From Sphingobacteriales bacterium (GTDB lineage Bacteria; Bacteroidota; Bacteroidia; Chitinophagales; Chitinophagaceae): 64,000 nucleotides of DNA. The notes under the pieces are model-generated. The model was not told the origin of the DNA and made no database searches. It saw only the letters and a list, made by a program, of their open reading frames with translations. Location: assembly GCA_016708305.1 (NCBI GenBank), contig JADJGB010000010.1, positions 248,001 to 312,000 of the forward strand, written 5' to 3'. Below are positions 59,780-64,000 of the stretch, in pieces. The translations under genes and the position numbers were made by a program. Within the stretch, counting starts at the first letter, position 1, and each line of letters begins with the position of its first letter.

Positions 59780-59810
59780 TTTGCTGAATAATTTTTAATC
59801 TTTATTTTTG
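59780..59810 (+). promoter_or_regulatory. Bacteroidota-type promoter for etfBA
   Basis: TTTG at 59780-59783 and TATTTTTG at 59803-59810, separated by 19 nt, match the -33 TTTG/-7 TANNTTTG pattern. The etfB ATG is 49 bases downstream. It overlaps the start region of the divergent TPR gene. Confidence 0.65.
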
Positions 59811-59859
59811 TCAGATAGTTGCATAAACAACTATTTTCAAATCATCAAAATAAGCCAAT

Positions 59860-60600
59860 ATGAAGATTTTAGTTTGTATAAGTAAAACCCCAGATACCAC
59901 TGCAAAAATAGCTTTCACTGACAATAACACGAAATTTGATATCAATGGCGTGCAATGGATTATCAACCCCAGCGACGAATACTATGCACTCGTCCGTTCC
60001 ATTGAATTGAAAGAAGCGGATGGTTCTATCCTTATACATCTTGTAAATGTAGGCGGAGCAGAAAATGATGCTATTTTAAGAAAAGCATTTGCTCTTGGCG
60101 GCGATGAAGGCATCAGAGTAAATGCAGTAAACTTAGACAGTTATGGCATCGCTGCACAAATAGCAGCAGGCCAAAGAAGGGGCTACGATTTGATTATGCT
60201 TGGAAAAGAAACTATTGATTACAACGGTAGTTCTGTAGGCGGTATGTTGGCCGAAATGCTGAACCTGCCTCTTATTTCGCTGGCTACCAAATTAGACCTT
60301 TCTGGCACCACAGCCACCATTAACCGCGAAATTGAGGGCGGCGAAGAAGTGTGTGAAGTGATCCTGCCTGTAGTTGTCAGTTGCAATCAGGGTATGGCGC
60401 AGCAACGCATTCCAAACATGCGCGGCATCATGGCAGCACGTACGAAACCATTGAAAGTGGTAGAGCCGGTATCGGTGGAAGCGCTTACCGAAACAACCGA
60501 ATACAGCCTGCCTCCTGCAAAATCGGGCGTAAAACTGATTGACCCTGATAACATTCCTGAATTGGTAAGACTTCTTAAAGACGAAGCAAAGGTTATTTAG
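59860..60600 (+). CDS. etfB: Electron transfer flavoprotein subunit beta
   Basis: An intact 246-residue subunit: MKILVCISKTPDTTAKIAF, the DEYYALVRSIELKEADGS block and ILRKAFALGGDEGIRVNAVN. The signature part is DLIMLGKETIDYNGSSVGGM, LAEMLNLPLISLATKLDLSG, and PVVVSCNQGMAQQRIPNMRG. Pairs with EtfA to carry electrons from acyl-CoA dehydrogenases, holding FAD (in the alpha subunit) and AMP. The gap to etfA is 75 bases. Confidence 0.94.
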   Translation: MKILVCISKTPDTTAKIAFTDNNTKFDINGVQWIINPSDEYYALVRSIELKEADGSILIHLVNVGGAENDAILRKAFALGGDEGIRVNAVNLDSYGIAAQIAAGQRRGYDLIMLGKETIDYNGSSVGGMLAEMLNLPLISLATKLDLSGTTATINREIEGGEEVCEVILPVVVSCNQGMAQQRIPNMRGIMAARTKPLKVVEPVSVEALTETTEYSLPPAKSGVKLIDPDNIPELVRLLKDEAKVI

Positions 60601-60675
60601 GCAGTTTATATAAAATCTGCTGAATAACCCAAAAAGATAAAATTTAAATACTCATCACTTAACAGAAAAAATATA

Positions 60676-61636
60676 ATGGTACTTGCTTTTTTGGAAATAA
60701 ATGAAGATGGTAAAGTAAAAAAATCATCATTAGAGATTTTGACCTACAGTGGAAAACTGGCACAGCAATTAGGCTCGGAAGCGCATGCTGTAGTCCTTGC
60801 AGAGACCGGAGAAGATCTGGCAGCGCTGGGTAAATATGGCATTAAGAAAATTTATCAGGTGGTAAACGACCATCTGAAAGGTTTTGATGCGCAGGTGGCT
60901 ACTGCAGTGATTGCTCAGGTAGCCGAACAAAACGGCGCTACGGGAATCGTTTTTTCAACAATTCACGCGGCAAGGCAATTGCCCCACGCCTTTCTGCCAG
61001 ATTAAAGCCGGATTGGTTAGCGGAGCAGTAGCGCTGCCCGAAACCGCAGATGGAAATTTTGTGGTGAAAAAATCTGTTTTTTCGGGTAAGGCCTTTGCCA
61101 AAATAAAAGTTTTAAGCCCGGTTAAAATTATCTCGCTCAATCCAAATGCCTTCTCAATTGAAGCAGGTGAAGGAACTGCCGAAGTGGTTTCATTTAATGC
61201 TACTGTGGATGCCCCTAAAGTTACCGTGAAGGAGGTAAAAAAAGAAAGCGGACAGATTCCACTGTCTGAGGCTGAAACTGTGGTAAGCGGCGGGCGTGGA
61301 CTAAAAGGTCCCGAAAACTGGGGAATATTGGAAGACCTTGCCAAAGAATTGAAAGCTGCGCTTGCCTGTAGCCGCCCTGTGGCAGATGCCGACTGGCGTC
61401 CTCACAATGAGCACGTAGGCCAAACCGGAGGCGTGATAGCGCCAAACCTTTATATAGCCTGCGGTATTTCGGGAGCCATACAGCATTTGGCCGGCGTAAA
61501 CCGCAGCAAGGTTATAGTGGTAATCAACAATGACCCTGAAGCGCCTTTATTCAAAGCAGCCGATTATGGTGTAGTGGGCGATCTGTTTCAGGTGGTACCC
61601 AAACTTACCGAAGCTATCAGACAAGCAAAAGGATAG
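60676..61636 (+). CDS. etfA: Electron transfer flavoprotein subunit alpha (two frameshifts)
   Basis: About 320 residues after repair. N-terminal domain: MVLAFLEINEDGKVKKSSLE, LAQQLGSEAHAVVLAETGED. Breaks near 60966 (one more G) and 61003 (one more A) restore HAGKAIAPRLSARLKAGLVS, the conserved domain link. The C-terminal FAD domain has AETVVSGGRGLKGPENWGIL, SRPVADADWRPHNEHVGQTG, YIACGISGAIQHLAGVNRSK and NNDPEAPLFKAADYGVVGDL. Both breaks fall in a repairable position, so I take the gene as functional. Confidence 0.92.
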
Positions 61637-61677
61637 ACATCCGAATTTCTGAATTTTTAGAAATCAATGATTAACTT

Positions 61678-61715
61678 ACAATCAGGTCGGGGATTAGCTT
61701 CCTTTACCTGATTGT
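61678..61715. other. Inverted repeat between etfA and the hydrolase
   Basis: ACAATCAGGT (61678-61687) pairs with ACCTGATTGT (61706-61715) across an 18-nt loop: a perfect 10-bp stem. It may be a weak terminator of etfA; no clear T-run follows. Confidence 0.4.
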
Positions 61716-61747
61716 ATCTTGAAGTTATACAAATATTTTTCACAGAC

Positions 61748-62704
61748 ATGATTGAGAAAAAGGAAGGTTTTTACCGGCAAAAAGACGGACAAAAAGAAAC
61801 GCACAAAACCTTCTATTCCCTGTACCAACCCGTTTCCACAAAACCCAAAGCAACACTGCTGATTCTGCACGGAATGAAGGAACATAGTGGCAGGTATGAT
61901 GAAGTTGCAGGTTTTTTTGCTGAAAAAGGTTTTGTGGTATTGACTTACGACCATCTCGGTCATGGCAAAACAGCAACCAATGATGCCGAATTAGGTTTTG
62001 TAAAAGAAAAGCAACCTGCAAAACAATTGATTGCTGATGCCAGAGTGATGCAAAATTTTTTAGAAAAAGAAAATCCGGGGCTCCCCCGTTTTATTCTCGG
62101 TCATTCGATGGGGTCGTTTATAACCCGATGCCTGTTGCAGAAAGAAAGCAAACGCTTCGATGGGGCCGTCATTGTGGGTACCGGAGGAAAAGTCTCCATC
62201 GCTCCCATCACCAAATTTTTACTCTCCATTGCAAATTTTATTGCACCGAGAAAAAGAAGTGGTTTCCTAAACAATTTTTGATAACCGAAACAACCAACAA
62301 TTCAAGAATGATGCTGATGCCGGTGTACTCAGTTGGCTCAGTCCAGCACTGCAAACAGAGCGGCTTTTGCTGCCGACAAACTGAACGGACAACCTTTTTC
62401 AAATAATGGATTTTATGCTTTGCTGTCGGTGAACGTAAGAGCGACCCAAAGAAACTGGTCTGCATCCATCCGTAAAGATTTGCCCATGCTGTTTGTAAGC
62501 GGTCAAAACGACCCTATCGGTGAATTCGGGAAAGGAATTCAGACCACTGTGAAGCAACTGAAAAAAGATGGTTTTGAAAATGTAACCCAGAAGCTATATC
62601 CTGAAATGCGACATGAGATTCTGAATGAAGAAATTCGATTTGAAGTGTATAATGATATTGCCAACTGGCTGGAAACGGCGCTTGTTAAGAAAAAGAAAAG
62701 TTGA
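61748..62704 (+). CDS. Alpha/beta hydrolase, monoglyceride-lipase-like (frameshifts)
   Basis: About 315 residues after repair. I start at the ATG 61748 (MIEKKEGFYRQ); the longer upstream start lacks support. The core has LLILHGMKEHSGRYDEVAGF, LTYDHLGHGKTATNDAELGF, the nucleophile FILGHSMGSFITRCLL (Ser of GHSMG), and GAVIVGTGGK. After breaks near 62278 and about 62350-62400 the second half follows: PMLFVSGQNDPIGEFGKG with the Asp and LYPEMRHEILNE with the His. Serine hydrolase of the lysophospholipase/monoacylglycerol lipase type; the substrate is inferred from family motifs only. Confidence 0.8.
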
Positions 62705-62885
62705 TTAAAGAGTTCTACATAAAAGAATTTTTGGTTACAATAACAAGTTCGGTAGTCTCTTATTTTGAAATCAATCAGGCTATTACATAAAAGGACTATT
62801 CCCCTCATTTCGATACGAATTTCAATCTTCCAAGCGTAATTTTCCCAAATGAACTTTTAAATCACAAAGTTTGTTAATTTGCTGT

Positions 62886-63983
62886 ATGCGCGGTTATCAT
62901 TTTTCAAAATTCGATATCAATGAAGGCGGTAAATCTCCATTTGACAAACTGATGGATATTTTTTTGCAATTGCTTACCTATACCAGTGGCGATGTATATG
63001 AAGCTTTGCAATGGCTGAACGAATTGGATAAAGAATACAAACTTACTGATGATGATTACGGCATGGGCGACTTTGTGGAAGACTTGAAAAACAAAGGATA
63101 TATTACCGAAAACCATCAGAACGGAGAAATAAAAATCACTTCCAAAACCGAACAGGGAATCCGCAAAAAAAGTTTAGAGGAGATCTTTGGCAAACTGAAA
63201 AAAGCAAAACGGGGCGATCACAAAACATTCAAACCCGGGCAGGGTGAGGAAACCAATCCCGAAACCCGGCCTTTTCAGTTTGGAGACATGCTGGAGCAAA
63301 TTGACTTTACCGAGTCTATCCGCAATGCCCAAATCAATCATGGCATTGACAGCTTCAGCCTTAGGGAAGATGACCTGAGCATCAGGGAAGCCGATTTTAA
63401 AGCTCAGACCTCTACCGTATTGATGATTGATATTTCGCACTCGATGATTTTGTACGGCGAAGACCGCATCACGCCTGCCAAAAAAGTGGCAATGGCGCTC
63501 AGCGAACTGATTACCACCCGTTATCCGAAAGATACATTAGACATCGTAGTCTTTGGCAATGATGCCTGGCCGGTAGAAATCAAAGACCTGCCCTACCTGC
63601 AGGTAGGCCCCTACCATACCAACACGGTAGCAGGCCTGGAACTGGCAATGGACATACTGAGAAGAAGGAAAAATCCTAATAAGCAGATTTTTATGATTAC
63701 GGATGGTAAACCTACCTGCCTGAAAATTGGAAAACGTTATTATAAAAATGCTTACGGATTAGACAGAAAGGTGGTGAACCGGTGCCTGAATCTGGCGGCG
63801 CAATGTAAAAAATTGAAAATCCCGATTACCACATTCATGATTGCCACTGATCCATATTTGCAAAGATTTGTTCAAGAGTTTACCGAAATGAATCATGGAA
63901 AGGCCTATTTTGCCAATCTGGATAAATTAGGAACATTTATTTTTAAAGATTTTGAAAGTGGAAAAAATAAACAGGTTTACTAA
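62886..63983 (+). CDS. VWA-domain protein (CoxE-like)
   Basis: A 365-residue protein starting at the ATG 62886-62888 (MRGYHFSKFD). The N-terminal part is helical and charged (DKLMDIFLQLLTYTSGDVYE, KKSLEEIFGKLKKAKRGDHK). The C-terminal von Willebrand factor A fold has the MIDAS motif LMIDISHSMILYGEDR (D-x-S-x-S), TTRYPKDTLDIVVFGNDAWP, and MITDGKPTCLKIGKRYYKNA. Such proteins bind a metal-bridged partner, often a MoxR AAA ATPase; the partner is not in the window. Ends at 63983, just inside the edge. Confidence 0.85.
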   Translation: MRGYHFSKFDINEGGKSPFDKLMDIFLQLLTYTSGDVYEALQWLNELDKEYKLTDDDYGMGDFVEDLKNKGYITENHQNGEIKITSKTEQGIRKKSLEEIFGKLKKAKRGDHKTFKPGQGEETNPETRPFQFGDMLEQIDFTESIRNAQINHGIDSFSLREDDLSIREADFKAQTSTVLMIDISHSMILYGEDRITPAKKVAMALSELITTRYPKDTLDIVVFGNDAWPVEIKDLPYLQVGPYHTNTVAGLELAMDILRRRKNPNKQIFMITDGKPTCLKIGKRYYKNAYGLDRKVVNRCLNLAAQCKKLKIPITTFMIATDPYLQRFVQEFTEMNHGKAYFANLDKLGTFIFKDFESGKNKQVY

Positions 63984-64000
63984 CAGAAGATTGTTTAATA

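Noticed and set aside
1..64000. tRNA, rRNA or CRISPR arrays
   Set aside because: I saw no GGTTCRANTCC-type T-loops with cloverleaf partners, no rRNA sequence and no regularly spaced short repeats with unique spacers.

Overview
This window comes from a Bacteroidota chromosome, most likely a Chitinophagia- or Saprospiria-like lineage; that placement rests on gene content only, as no rRNA is present. The evidence is several SusC/SusD pairs, many short lipoproteins with a Cys-Lys/Cys-Asn lipobox, TANNTTTG-type -7 promoter elements, a modest GC content, and Bacteroidota-type insertion sequences (ISAon1/ISL3, IS66, IS1634, IS110).

Layout. 1-2.7 kb: the end of rimO, a small RlpA-like secreted protein and a convergent outer-membrane porin. 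2.9-6.9 kb: a scrapyard of mobile DNA (integrase remnant; an IS256-like element with perfect inverted repeats; an IS66 remnant whose tnpB is split by an IS1634-like element with a 12-bp target duplication). 6.9-8.5 kb: apbE and a tandem repeat array. 8.5-27.7 kb (minus strand): one long polysaccharide/glycoprotein-utilisation locus with two SusC/SusD/fasciclin modules, surface lipoproteins, two phosphodiesterase-like LamG lipoproteins and an M60 (HEIGH) metallopeptidase with a discoidin domain. 27.8-29.2 kb: an ISAon1/ISL3-type element with an 8-bp target duplication. 29.5-34.8 kb (plus): methylmalonyl-CoA epimerase and a sodium-pumping decarboxylase set (alpha, biotin carrier, beta and two small OadG-like pieces) with a TerC gene inside. 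34.8-41 kb (minus): three secreted glycosidases (SGNH-GH20 fusion, GH2, GH29). 41-46.9 kb: a glycosyltransferase, an amine oxidoreductase, a HiPIP, class II aldolase and GlsB. 47-52.5 kb (minus): the aromatic operon tyrA-DAHPS/CM-aroB-aroA-aroC. 52.6-53.8 kb: a broken IS110. 54-64 kb: CotH-kinase lipoprotein, dnaG, tilS, a TPR protein, etfB/etfA, a monoglyceride-lipase-like hydrolase and a VWA protein.

The M60 locus and the fucosidase/galactosidase/hexosaminidase cluster fit together as a pathway for stripping and importing O-glycan-like glycoproteins. The epimerase/decarboxylase set would consume methylmalonyl-CoA to pump sodium, and etfAB and apbE serve redox metabolism.

Sequence quality matters for every reader. 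About 30 genes, including conserved single-copy ones (aroA, aroB, etfA, epimerase, biotin carrier), are broken by single-base shifts, most of them at homopolymer runs. I read most of these as assembly indels rather than gene decay, and I annotate such genes as one CDS across the shift.
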